64,000 bases of DNA from Conexibacter sp. CPCC 206217 (GTDB lineage Bacteria; Actinomycetota; Thermoleophilia; Solirubrobacterales; Solirubrobacteraceae), in NCBI RefSeq assembly GCF_030646165.1, contig NZ_JAUTDO010000007.1:248001-312000 (forward strand), written 5' to 3'. Below, in pieces: positions 8,800 through 16,571 of the stretch; position 1 is the stretch's first letter; every line of letters begins with the position of its first letter. A model generated the notes under the pieces. The model saw only the letters and a list, made by a program, of their open reading frames with translations, did no database searches and was not told the DNA's origin. A program made the translations under genes and the position numbers.

Positions 8800-8805
8800 T
8801 ACATT
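8800..8805 (+). promoter_or_regulatory. Leaderless-type -10 TACATT for rpmF
   Basis: TACATT ends 10 nt before the rpmF ATG, predicting a transcript starting at or next to the start codon. Confidence 0.5.
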
Positions 8806-8815
8806 CCACCGCTCT

Positions 8816-9007
8816 ATGGCCGTCCCGAAGCAGAAGCAATCCCACTCGCGCACGAACAAGCGCCGCTCACAGCACAAGATCACGGCGCCGTCGACGCAGG
8901 CGTGCCCGCAGTGCCACAGCCCCCGACGGCCGCACCGCGTCTGCCCGGTCTGTGGAACGTACGCCGGTCGTGACGTCGTCGTCACGTCCTCCGGCGACGA
9001 CGCCTGA
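8816..9007 (+). CDS. rpmF: 50S ribosomal protein L32
   Basis: L32 is a small basic large-subunit protein. The 63-residue product begins MAVPKQKQSHSRTNKRRS, the canonical L32 N-terminus, and carries an intact zinc ribbon with cysteines in CPQC and CPVC. The ATG at 8816 is fixed by this homology; upstream codons in the frame are non-coding. It lies between DUF177 and plsX as in many bacteria, and appears to have its own promoter. Confidence 0.95.
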   Translation: MAVPKQKQSHSRTNKRRSQHKITAPSTQACPQCHSPRRPHRVCPVCGTYAGRDVVVTSSGDDA

Positions 9008-9021
9008 TCAAAGCGCCCACC

Positions 9022-10056
9022 GTGCCGCCGATCACGGTTGCCGTGGACGCGAACGGTGCCGACCTCGGTCCTTCCGAGGTCGCAGCCGGCGCTGCCATCG
9101 CCGCGGCACGCGGAACCCGCGTGCTGCTGTTCGGTCCAGCTGACGAGATCGGCTCCGTCCCCGACGGAGTCGAAGTCGTCGACGCCCCGCGCTCGATCGC
9201 GAAGGCGCCGGATCCGGCGCTCGCCGTGCGCGGCACGCCCGACGCCTCGATCGTGCTCGCGACGAAGGCCGTCGCCGAAGGCCGCGCCGACGCGCTCGTC
9301 TCGGGCGGCTCGACCGGCGCCGCGCTGGCCGCGGGCCTCTTCAACATCCGCCGCGCGCGCGGCATCTACCGGCCGGCGCTCGCGCTGCCGATGCCCGTCC
9401 CCGGCGCGCCCGTGCTGCTGCTCGACGTCGGCGCCTCCGTCGAGGTCCGCCCCGAGCACCTCGTCCAATACGCCTTCATGGGCGCCGCCTTCGCGCAGTC
9501 GGTGATGGGCGTGCAGGCGCCGCGCGTCGGGCTGCTGTCCAACGGCGAGGAGCCCGGCAAGGGCACCCCCGACGTGATCGCCGCGCACGCGCGCCTGATG
9601 GAGACGGGCGGCCGCATCAACTTCATCGGCAACATCGAGGGCACCCAGGTGACCGACGGCGTCGCGGACGTCGTCGTGATGGACGGCTTCACCGGCAACA
9701 TCACGCTGAAGCTGATCGAGGGCGTCTCCAGCAAGCTGATGCGCTCGATCAGAGAGACCGCGATGAGAACGCCGCGCGGCCGCGCCGGCGGGATGATGCT
9801 GCGCAAGCCGCTCGCGGGCCTGATGGAGACGCTCGACCCCGAGCTGGCCGGCGGCGCGTACATGCTCGGGCTGCGCCGCACCGGCGTCGTCGCGCACGGC
9901 CGCTTCACGCGCACCGGCTTCGCCCGCGCGATCGAGGTCGCCGAGCGGGCCGTGCAGGAGGACGTCGTCGGGCGGACGCTGGCGGCGCTCGACGCGGCCG
10001 GCGCGCTGCGCCAGGCACCTTCGTCCGACGCCCCGGCTAGCGTCCAACAGACATGA
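9022..10056 (+). CDS. plsX: Phosphate acyltransferase PlsX
   Basis: PlsX makes acyl-phosphate from acyl-ACP for phospholipid synthesis at the inner membrane surface. The 344-residue protein shows the family features: an N-terminal DANGADLGP, the SGGSTGAALAAG loop near residue 94, and the highly conserved DVVVMDGFTGNITLKLIEG near residues 215-233. It starts with GTG 14 bp after rpmF and overlaps acpP by 4 nt (ATGA), so lipid-synthesis partners are coupled. Confidence 0.93.
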   Translation: MPPITVAVDANGADLGPSEVAAGAAIAAARGTRVLLFGPADEIGSVPDGVEVVDAPRSIAKAPDPALAVRGTPDASIVLATKAVAEGRADALVSGGSTGAALAAGLFNIRRARGIYRPALALPMPVPGAPVLLLDVGASVEVRPEHLVQYAFMGAAFAQSVMGVQAPRVGLLSNGEEPGKGTPDVIAAHARLMETGGRINFIGNIEGTQVTDGVADVVVMDGFTGNITLKLIEGVSSKLMRSIRETAMRTPRGRAGGMMLRKPLAGLMETLDPELAGGAYMLGLRRTGVVAHGRFTRTGFARAIEVAERAVQEDVVGRTLAALDAAGALRQAPSSDAPASVQQT

Positions 10057-10316
10057 CCCGCGAGGCCATTCTCACCCTGATCCGCACCCACCTCGCGGAC
10101 GAGCTCACGATCGAGCCCGCCCGCGTGCAGGAGGTCACTCGCTTCCGCGAGGACCTGGAGGCCGACTCGCTCGACCTCTACACGCTCGTGCAGGAGTTGG
10201 AGGACACCTACGGCGTCCGCATGTCCGACGAGCAGGCGGCAGGGATCCTCACGGTCGGCCAGGCGGTCGACTTCGTGCTCGCCTCCGGTGTCGCGGACCG
10301 CGAAGCCGGGGCCTGA
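10053..10316 (+). CDS. acpP: Acyl carrier protein
   Basis: The 87-residue protein carries the phosphopantetheine attachment site DSLD near residue 37 (EDLEADSLDLYTLVQELED), typical of fatty-acid-synthesis ACP. The four-helix pattern and acidic composition agree. It overlaps plsX by 4 nt. Its TGA stop at 10314-10316 lies in the same reading frame as the downstream rnc gene, which has no standard start codon. Confidence 0.93.
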   Translation: MTREAILTLIRTHLADELTIEPARVQEVTRFREDLEADSLDLYTLVQELEDTYGVRMSDEQAAGILTVGQAVDFVLASGVADREAGA

Positions 10317-10319
10317 GCG

Positions 10320-10991
10320 CTGCGCCTGCTCGCCGAACTGCTCGACCGGCTTCCGGACGACCTCGCCAGACAGGTCTTCACGCACTCGTCGTGGACCGAT
10401 CGGCGCTCGGACTCCTATGAGCGCCTCGCCTTCCTCGGCGACAGCGTGCTCGGGCTCGCCGTCACGACCCATCTGTATCCGCGTCTGGAGGCCGAGCGCT
10501 ACGGCGCCGGCCGGCTGACGAAGATCCGCGCCCAGGCTGTCTCCGGCAGATCGTGCATGGAGGTCGCCGAGCGGCTCGGCGTGCCGGAGCGGCTGCGCAC
10601 CGCCGCGCCCGAGGGCGTCGGCCAGAACGCCGACGCGCTCGTGCGGACCGAGCGCGTGCTCGCGTCCGTGATCGAGGCCGTGATCGGCGCCTGCTACCTC
10701 AGCAACGGCTACGACGTCACCGCCGACGCGGTCGTCGAGGCGTTCGAGCCGGAGATCGAGCGCGCGCTGGAGCACCCGGTCGACTTCAAGTCGGCGCTGC
10801 AGGAGCGGCTCGCGAGGCGCGGTGACGTCGTCGTCTACTCGGTCTCCGAGGAAGAGGGACCGCCGCACGACCGCATCTTCCAGGTGATCGCCGAGGTCTC
10901 CGGCAGAGAGGTCGGCAACGGTCGAGGTCGTTCGAAGAAGGACGCGGAGCAGGAAGCGGCGCGCGCGGCGCTGGGCGCCATGGGAGCATAG
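10320..10991 (+). CDS. rnc: Ribonuclease III-like protein with substituted active site; probable CTG start
   Basis: RNase III cleaves double-stranded RNA in rRNA and mRNA processing. The RNase III domain with the YERLAFLGDSVL signature is followed by a normal double-stranded RNA-binding domain ending SKKDAEQEAARAALGAMG. Homology needs translation from before the signature, yet between the acpP stop and the GTG at 10446 there is no ATG, GTG or TTG. CTG at 10320, eight bases after GGGG, is the best start and gives 223 residues. Compared with E. coli, metal ligands Glu41 and Asp114 are Ala and Ser (LAFLGD; LASVIEAVIG), while Asp45 and Glu117 remain. Cleavage activity is therefore uncertain, although dsRNA binding should be intact. 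Confidence 0.85.
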   Translation: MRLLAELLDRLPDDLARQVFTHSSWTDRRSDSYERLAFLGDSVLGLAVTTHLYPRLEAERYGAGRLTKIRAQAVSGRSCMEVAERLGVPERLRTAAPEGVGQNADALVRTERVLASVIEAVIGACYLSNGYDVTADAVVEAFEPEIERALEHPVDFKSALQERLARRGDVVVYSVSEEEGPPHDRIFQVIAEVSGREVGNGRGRSKKDAEQEAARAALGAMGA

Positions 10992-10998
10992 GAGCCCA

Positions 10999-13900
10999 AT
11001 GCACCTGAAGTCGCTCACATTGAAGGGCTTCAAGTCGTTCCCAGACCGCACGAAGCTCGCGTTCGGTCCCGGTGTCAGCGTCGTCGTCGGTCCCAACGGG
11101 TCCGGCAAGTCCAACGTGACCGACGCGGTGCTGTGGGCGATGGGCGAGCAGTCGCCGCTGGCGATCCGCGGCGCGTCGATGCAGGATGTGATCTTCGGCG
11201 GCGGCCACGGCCGCAAGGCGAGCGGCAGCGCCGAGGTCGAGCTGGTGCTCGACAACTCCGACGGCACGTTGGAGATGGAGTTCGCGGAGGTCTCGATCCT
11301 GCGCAGGCTGGACCGCTCCGGCGACGGCGAATACCGCCTCAACGGCGCCCGCTGCCGCCTCGCCGACGTGCTCGAGGTGCTGTCCGACACGGGCCTCGGC
11401 AAGGAGTCGCACTCGGTCATCTCGCAGGGCCGCGTCGAGGCGATCGTGACCTCCAAGCCGAAGGACCGGCGCCTGCTGATCGAGGAGGCCGCCGGCCTCG
11501 GCAAGCACCGCAAGCGCCGCCGCCGCGCGCAGCTGAAGCTCGCGCGCACGCAGGACAACCTCGATCGCGCGCTCGACGTCGAACGCGAGGCGCGCTCGCG
11601 GCTGCGGCCGTTGAAGCGGCAGGCCGAGGCGGCCGAGCTGCACGAGCGGATCGAGCGCCAGTCGCTGGAGGCGCGCTGGGAGCTGGGCCGCGACGCCGTC
11701 CGCGCGACGCGACTGGAGCTGCAGCACGCCGAGGAGGCGGTCAGAGGCGCTCGCGCCCGCCGCGACGAGGCCGAGCAGGCGCTGAGCGGCGTCGCGAAGC
11801 GGCGTGAGGAGGCCGAGCAGGCGCTGCAGCAGCGCAGCGAGCAGCGCGAGGAGCTGTCCGGCCGTGCGTACCGCGCGCGGGCGGCGAACGAGCGCGTCGG
11901 GATGCGCCTGGAGGCAGTCCGCGCCACCGCGACGTCGCTGAACGAGCGGATCGTGCGCCACGACGCCGAACTGACCGCGCTGCGCCAGCAGGCCGCCGCG
12001 GACGTCGCCGACCCGGAGGCCGCCGGCCGGATCGCGTCGCTGCAGGAAGAGCTGGAGCGGTTGGAGCGCGACCGCAGAACGGAGCTGGAGCGCGAGCTGG
12101 CGGAGCTGGAGGCCAGACGCGCCGCCGCCGGGGCGGAGGTCGAGCGGCTGGGCGCGATCACCGCGCAGCGCAACGCCGCGCTGGCCGAGGCGGAGCAGCA
12201 GTCCGAGGCCGCGCGCGCCGCACGCCGCGAGGCCGAGAAGGTCGTCGAGACCGCCCGTCGCGACGCTGCCAGGGTCGGCGGCGAGCTGGCGGCAGCGAAC
12301 CAGTTCCTGCGCTCGCAGGCCGGCGCCCCCGGCGGCGCCCCCGCGCTCGCCGACAGACTCGAGGTCGACGGCGGCTTCGAGCTCGCCCTCGCCGCCGCGC
12401 TCGACGGCCGCCTGCGCGCCGCCGTCGTCGCCGACCGCGCGGAGGGCATCAGGCTGCTGGAGAGATCGGGGCGGGATGGCGGGAGCGCGCTGGTGGCGCG
12501 GCCGACCGCCGCCGCGTCCGTTCCCGGCGACGCGTCCGCGGCCGCCGACGGGGCCGCTCCGGCCGCCAGCTCGTCGGCTCCCGCCAGCGCGTCGGCTCCC
12601 GCAAGCGCGACCAACGAAGATGAACCTGGTTCCGGTGCAAATCCGCCCTGCGCCGGCGCCGACCGCCTGCTCGACCATGTTCGCGGCCCGGCCGCAACGC
12701 TCGAGATCGCCACCGCGCTGCTCGCCGACACGTGGATCGTCGAGGACGTGACCGCGGTCGCCGAAGCGTTCACCGGCACCGCCGTGACCGCCGACGGCCG
12801 CGTCTGGAACGGCGCGCTGCGGGTCCTGCGCCAGGTCCCGGGCGGCGGCGAGGAGCGCGTGCTGGCCGAGCGCAACCGCCGCGACGCGCTGATCGTCAAG
12901 AGCGAGCAGGCGGCGCGCACCGAGCAGGAGGCGCTGCAGGCCGTCGAGGCCGCATCGGGCGGGATCGGCGCGGTCGACGCCGCCCGCGACGAGGCCGAGA
13001 GAGCGGTCCGCGAGATCGTCCGCGCCGCCGACGAGGCGCGCGAGTCCGAGCACCGCGCGCGGCTGCTGATCGAACAGCGCCGCAAGGCCGAGGACGCCGG
13101 TCCGGGCGCGATCCGCCGCGCGCAGATCGAGGCCGAGCTGGCCGCAGAGAGACGCCTCGTCGAGCGCGCCGAGCGCGAGCGCGCCGAGCGCAGCGGCCGC
13201 ATCGCGCTGGCCGAGGCACGTGTGGCAGGCGAGCAGGCGGTCGTGCCGCAGGCGGAGCGGCTCGTCGAGGTCTTCGCCGAGCTGGCCAGCGCGATCGCGG
13301 CGCGCGTGGAGGTCTTCGACGCTGAGCTGGCCGCGCACCGCGCCGCCGGCGAGCACGTCGCCGTCGAGCTGCGCGCCTGCGCCCGCGAGGAAGCGGAGCT
13401 GCAGGGTCGCTTGAAGCGCGACGGCGAGGCCGTGACGGCCTCCGAGGTGCGCGCCCAGCAGGCGCGCGACCGTTCGCAGGAGGCGGAGACGGAGCTGCGC
13501 ACGCTCGCCGAGCGGCTCGGCCTGGAGCCGGAACCGGCCGAGCAGCCGCTGCCCGACGAGGAGCGCGCCGCGCTGGCGCAGCGGATCGAGCGGCTGACGA
13601 AGCGGCGCGAGCAGCTCGGGCCCGTCAACCCGCTCGCGAAGGACGAGTACGACGAGGCGCTCGCGCACGTCGAGGAGCTCGAGCGTCAGCGCAACGACCT
13701 CGAGTCGGCGCTGCGCGAGCTGGCGACGCTGATCCGCGACACCGACCGCCAGATCCGCGAGACGTTCGAGCAGACGTTCGCGGCGGCGGCGAGAAACTTC
13801 GAAGAGCTGGCGCAACAGGTCTTCCCCGGCGGCCGCGGCAGACTGCGGCTCGTGCGCGAGGACTCCGGCCCGCGCCCCGTCATCGGCGGCGAGAGCTCCG

Positions 13901-14352
13901 ACGCGAGCGAGGCCGAGGCGGCGGCGGAGGCGGCCGAGCTGGACAGCGACACAGAGGACCGCGACGACGAGGACCTGCATGGCGTCGAGATAGAGATCAC
14001 GCCCGCCGGCAAGTCGATGAAGCGCCTGACGCTGCTGTCCGGCGGCGAGAAGTCGATGACCGCGCTCGCGTTCCTGTTCTCGGTCTTCCTCGCCAGACCG
14101 TGCCCGTTCTACATCCTCGACGAGGTCGAGGCGGCGCTCGACGACCTCAACATCGACCGCTTCCTGAGACTGCTGCGCACCTACCGCGAGCGCGCGCAGT
14201 TCATCGTCGTGACGCACCAGAAGCGCACGATGGAGGCGGCCGACAGCCTCTACGGCGTCTCGATGGGCGGCGACGGCATATCGAAGGTGATCTCGCGCAG
14301 ACTGCCGCCGGAGCAGGCGGCGGAGGCCGAGGTAGCGGGCTCCGCCGCCTGA
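10999..14352 (+). CDS. smc: Chromosome segregation ATPase SMC
   Basis: SMC dimerises through its hinge and, with ScpA/ScpB, organises the chromosome. The 1117-residue protein has Walker A GPNGSGKSN near residue 31, two long coiled coils, a hinge around residues 420-620, the ABC signature LLSGGEKSMTALAF near 1012 and Walker B FYILDEVEAALDD near 1037. Within the hinge, residues about 500-552 are an Ala/Ser/Pro-rich low-complexity insertion not found in typical SMC proteins. AGGAG lies 5 nt before the ATG. It follows rnc by 7 bp and so belongs to the plsX-acpP-rnc-smc operon. The mutM/fpg gene often found between rnc and smc in actinobacteria is absent. Confidence 0.95.
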   Translation: MHLKSLTLKGFKSFPDRTKLAFGPGVSVVVGPNGSGKSNVTDAVLWAMGEQSPLAIRGASMQDVIFGGGHGRKASGSAEVELVLDNSDGTLEMEFAEVSILRRLDRSGDGEYRLNGARCRLADVLEVLSDTGLGKESHSVISQGRVEAIVTSKPKDRRLLIEEAAGLGKHRKRRRRAQLKLARTQDNLDRALDVEREARSRLRPLKRQAEAAELHERIERQSLEARWELGRDAVRATRLELQHAEEAVRGARARRDEAEQALSGVAKRREEAEQALQQRSEQREELSGRAYRARAANERVGMRLEAVRATATSLNERIVRHDAELTALRQQAAADVADPEAAGRIASLQEELERLERDRRTELERELAELEARRAAAGAEVERLGAITAQRNAALAEAEQQSEAARAARREAEKVVETARRDAARVGGELAAANQFLRSQAGAPGGAPALADRLEVDGGFELALAAALDGRLRAAVVADRAEGIRLLERSGRDGGSALVARPTAAASVPGDASAAADGAAPAASSSAPASASAPASATNEDEPGSGANPPCAGADRLLDHVRGPAATLEIATALLADTWIVEDVTAVAEAFTGTAVTADGRVWNGALRVLRQVPGGGEERVLAERNRRDALIVKSEQAARTEQEALQAVEAASGGIGAVDAARDEAERAVREIVRAADEARESEHRARLLIEQRRKAEDAGPGAIRRAQIEAELAAERRLVERAERERAERSGRIALAEARVAGEQAVVPQAERLVEVFAELASAIAARVEVFDAELAAHRAAGEHVAVELRACAREEAELQGRLKRDGEAVTASEVRAQQARDRSQEAETELRTLAERLGLEPEPAEQPLPDEERAALAQRIERLTKRREQLGPVNPLAKDEYDEALAHVEELERQRNDLESALRELATLIRDTDRQIRETFEQTFAAAARNFEELAQQVFPGGRGRLRLVREDSGPRPVIGGESSDASEAEAAAEAAELDSDTEDRDDEDLHGVEIEITPAGKSMKRLTLLSGGEKSMTALAFLFSVFLARPCPFYILDEVEAALDDLNIDRFLRLLRTYRERAQFIVVTHQKRTMEAADSLYGVSMGGDGISKVISRRLPPEQAAEAEVAGSAA

Positions 14353-14475
14353 GGCGCATCAGACGTCGTCTCGACGCGCCTGCCTTTGTCCTCGGTCGCT
14401 CACGGGCTGGCGCCCGCAGCGCTCCCTGCGTCCGCGGCAGGCACGCCGATCCTTCCGCCTGATGTGCCTCAGGTG
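14346..14475. repeat. Long-range inverted repeat spanning the smc/GNAT convergent junction
   Basis: The 17-nt arm at 14346-14362 (CGCCTGAGGCGCATCAG) pairs with 14459-14475 with two mismatches. Inside it GCCTGCC and GGCAGGC form a second stem, and CGCAG...CTGCG a third. The element overlaps the stop codons of both convergent genes and is a candidate bidirectional terminator or structured intergenic repeat. Confidence 0.55.
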
Positions 14476-14960
14476 AGTTGCTTCTCGTACCAGTGCGTCG
14501 CGAACGGATTGCCGTTGTAGTCGGCGATCTCCGTGTAGCCGCACGCGTGGTAGAGCGCGACCGCCTCAGGCTGCACGGCGTTCGTGTCCAACCGCACGCG
14601 CGTGTGTCCCAGCTCACGCGCGGCCTGCTCCAGCTCGCCCAGTATCCGCCGCGCGATCCCGCGCCGGCGCGCGCCCGGCACGACGTACATCCGCTTGACC
14701 TCGCCCAGCCCCGGCGCGAGCGTGCGCACGCCGCCGCAGCCGACCGCGACGCCGCGATCCTCCGCGAGCAGGAAGGCGCCGCTGGGCGGCTCCAGCTCGT
14801 ACGGCTCGACCCAGCTCGCCGGCCGCCTCCCGACCGGAGGTTCCACGGGCGAGAACGGACGGCCGCGCCCGACCAGCTCGGCACCGTAGGCGCGCAGCAC
14901 GCGAGCGGCCTCCGGCGTGGCGGGGCTGGCGCGCCGGATGCGGATGGGAGATGTCTGCAC
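14469..14960 (-). CDS. GNAT family N-acetyltransferase
   Basis: The product of about 163 residues is a GCN5-related acetyltransferase. The acetyl-CoA-binding motif is RMYVVPGARRRGIARRILGE (motif A with R/Q-x-x-G-x-G/A), and the C-terminal YHACGYTEIADY block is typical of the family. The substrate is unknown. I placed the start at the GTG at 14960; an ATG at 14984 in the same frame would overlap the ftsY start codon head to head. It converges on smc and diverges from ftsY with about 22 bp between start codons. Confidence 0.8.
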   Translation of the reverse strand: MQTSPIRIRRASPATPEAARVLRAYGAELVGRGRPFSPVEPPVGRRPASWVEPYELEPPSGAFLLAEDRGVAVGCGGVRTLAPGLGEVKRMYVVPGARRRGIARRILGELEQAARELGHTRVRLDTNAVQPEAVALYHACGYTEIADYNGNPFATHWYEKQLT

Positions 14961-14965
14961 ATTGG

Positions 14966-14971
14966 TATCGT
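14966..14971 (+). promoter_or_regulatory. Leaderless-type -10 TATCGT for ftsY
   Basis: TATCGT ends 11 nt before the ftsY ATG at 14983. Confidence 0.4.
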
Positions 14972-14982
14972 CGCCGATCCTC

Positions 14983-15975
14983 ATGGCACGCGACTGGCAG
15001 GACCTCTTCATCACCCGCGACGGCGCCTCGGTGGCGGTCGCCGACGAGCCGCAAACGGCCGAGAAGCGGCGCGGCTTCTTCAGACGCCTGCGCGAGAACA
15101 TGCGCAAGACGCGCGAGGCGCTCACGAGCGAGATCACCGCGACGCTGTTCGAGGATCTCGACGAAGAGACGTGGGAGCGGCTGGAGGAGGCGCTGATCGC
15201 AGCAGACGTCGGCGCCCGCACGACGGCGGAGATCGTCGAGCAGTTGGAGCAGGAGGCCTCCAGCGGCGACCTGACCGGCGGCGAGCAGCTGACGGCGCGC
15301 CTGCAGGAGCTGCTCGCGAACGTCGCGCGCGTCGGCGAGCCGCGGATCGACCTGACCCCGTCGCCGACCGTGCTGCTGGTCGTCGGCGTCAACGGCACCG
15401 GCAAGACGACGTCGGTCGGCAAGCTCGCCTGGCACCTGCGCAAGGAGCTGGGCCAGAAGGTCGTGCTGGGCGCGGCGGACACGTTCCGCGCCGCCGCCGT
15501 CGAGCAGTTGGAGGAGTGGTCCAAGCGGGCCGACGTGCGCTTCGTCAAGGGCCCGCCGGAGTCCGACCCGGGCTCGGTCGCGTTCGAGGCCGTCGCGACC
15601 GGCGTGCGGGAAGGCGCCGACGTCGTGATCGTCGACACCGCCGGGCGCCTGCACACGCAGGACAACCTGATGGCGGAGCTGACGAAGGTCCGCCGCGTGA
15701 TCTCCAAGCAGCTGCCGGACGCGCCGCACGAGACGCTCATCACCGTCGACGCGACGACCGGCCAGAACGGCCTGCGCCAGGCGAAGCTGTTCGCCGAGGC
15801 AGTCGACGTGACCGGCATCGTGCTGACGAAGCTCGACGGCACCGCGAAGGGCGGCATCGCGCTCGCGATCGCGCGCGAGCTGGGGATCCCGGTGAAGATG
15901 ATCGGGATCGGCGAGAGCCTCGAGGACCTGCGCCCGTTCGACCCCGACGACTTCGCCCGCGCGCTGCTGTCGTAG
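14983..15975 (+). CDS. ftsY: Signal recognition particle receptor FtsY
   Basis: FtsY is the membrane-associated GTPase that receives SRP-ribosome complexes. The 330-residue protein has a short charged N-terminal region, the N domain, and a G domain with G1 GVNGTGKTTS near residue 134, DTAGRLHTQDNLMAEL near 218 and TKLDGTAKGG near 282. The ATG at 14983 (MARDWQDLF) is preferred over a GTG at 14917, which lies in the divergent gene. The acidic A domain of E. coli FtsY is missing, as usual in actinobacteria. It completes the smc-ftsY neighbourhood. Confidence 0.94.
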   Translation: MARDWQDLFITRDGASVAVADEPQTAEKRRGFFRRLRENMRKTREALTSEITATLFEDLDEETWERLEEALIAADVGARTTAEIVEQLEQEASSGDLTGGEQLTARLQELLANVARVGEPRIDLTPSPTVLLVVGVNGTGKTTSVGKLAWHLRKELGQKVVLGAADTFRAAAVEQLEEWSKRADVRFVKGPPESDPGSVAFEAVATGVREGADVVIVDTAGRLHTQDNLMAELTKVRRVISKQLPDAPHETLITVDATTGQNGLRQAKLFAEAVDVTGIVLTKLDGTAKGGIALAIARELGIPVKMIGIGESLEDLRPFDPDDFARALLS

Positions 15976-16067
15976 CGGCGCGCCCCGGGCCTCGCCCCGC
16001 CCCGTCGTGGCGGACAACCGACGGCGGTTGGGCGGCTCGCCCATTTCGCCGCCGCCTCTCGCAGCGG

Positions 16068-16073
16068 TAAGCT
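16068..16073 (+). promoter_or_regulatory. Leaderless-type -10 TAAGCT
   Basis: TAAGCT ends 9 nt before the ATG at 16083 of the NfeD-like gene. Confidence 0.5.
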
Positions 16074-16082
16074 CGCGCTCAC

Positions 16083-16514
16083 ATGGACGAATGGGTCATC
16101 TGGGTCATCCTCGCCGTCGTCTTCGGCGCCGGTGAGATCGTCACCACGAGCTTCTTCCTCGCCCCCTTCGCCGGCGGCGCCGCCGTGGCGGCGATCGCGG
16201 CGGGCGTCGGCGTCGGCTTCGGTGCCTCCGCGGCGATCTTCATCCTCGTCTCGGTCCTGCTGCTGCTGTTCGTGCGGCCGATCGCGCGTGCGCACCTGAA
16301 GACGCCCGCGCAGTTGCGCACCGGCACCGCGGCGCTCGTCGGGCGCCGCGCGATGGTGCTGGAGCGGATCTCCAACGACGAGGCCGTCGGCTGCGTGCGG
16401 ATCGACGGCGAGGTCTGGACCGCGCGCGCATATGACGACGACGACATCATCGAGGCGGGTAGACCCGTCACGGTCGTGGAGATCAGGGGCGCCACCGCGC
16501 TCGTATCCGAGTGA
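16083..16514 (+). CDS. NfeD-like membrane protein
   Basis: The 143-residue protein has three closely spaced transmembrane segments in residues 4-65 and a soluble C-terminal beta domain (GTAALVGRRAMVLERISNDE, then GEVWTARAYDDDDIIEAG) of the NfeD OB-fold type. NfeD proteins are encoded beside stomatin-like SPFH proteins and work with them in membrane microdomains; the next gene is such a partner. It appears to have its own leaderless promoter. Confidence 0.85.
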   Translation: MDEWVIWVILAVVFGAGEIVTTSFFLAPFAGGAAVAAIAAGVGVGFGASAAIFILVSVLLLLFVRPIARAHLKTPAQLRTGTAALVGRRAMVLERISNDEAVGCVRIDGEVWTARAYDDDDIIEAGRPVTVVEIRGATALVSE

Positions 16515-16571
16515 GCAGGCGTCCGGTCATTCGGTCGCAGAACCAACCAAGCTAGGGGAGACCACGTACAC

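Noticed and set aside
10053..10991. acpP and rnc as one fused gene through TGA readthrough
   Set aside because: The two share a frame, but an ACP-RNase III fusion is not a known arrangement and each domain is complete on its own; CTG initiation is simpler.
9366..14217. Long minus-strand frames of 1420 and 1143 residues across plsX-smc
   Set aside because: Both mirror the smc coiled-coil codons on the opposite strand and are low-complexity Ser/Arg/Ala or Leu/Gly/Arg; the plus-strand genes are unambiguous.
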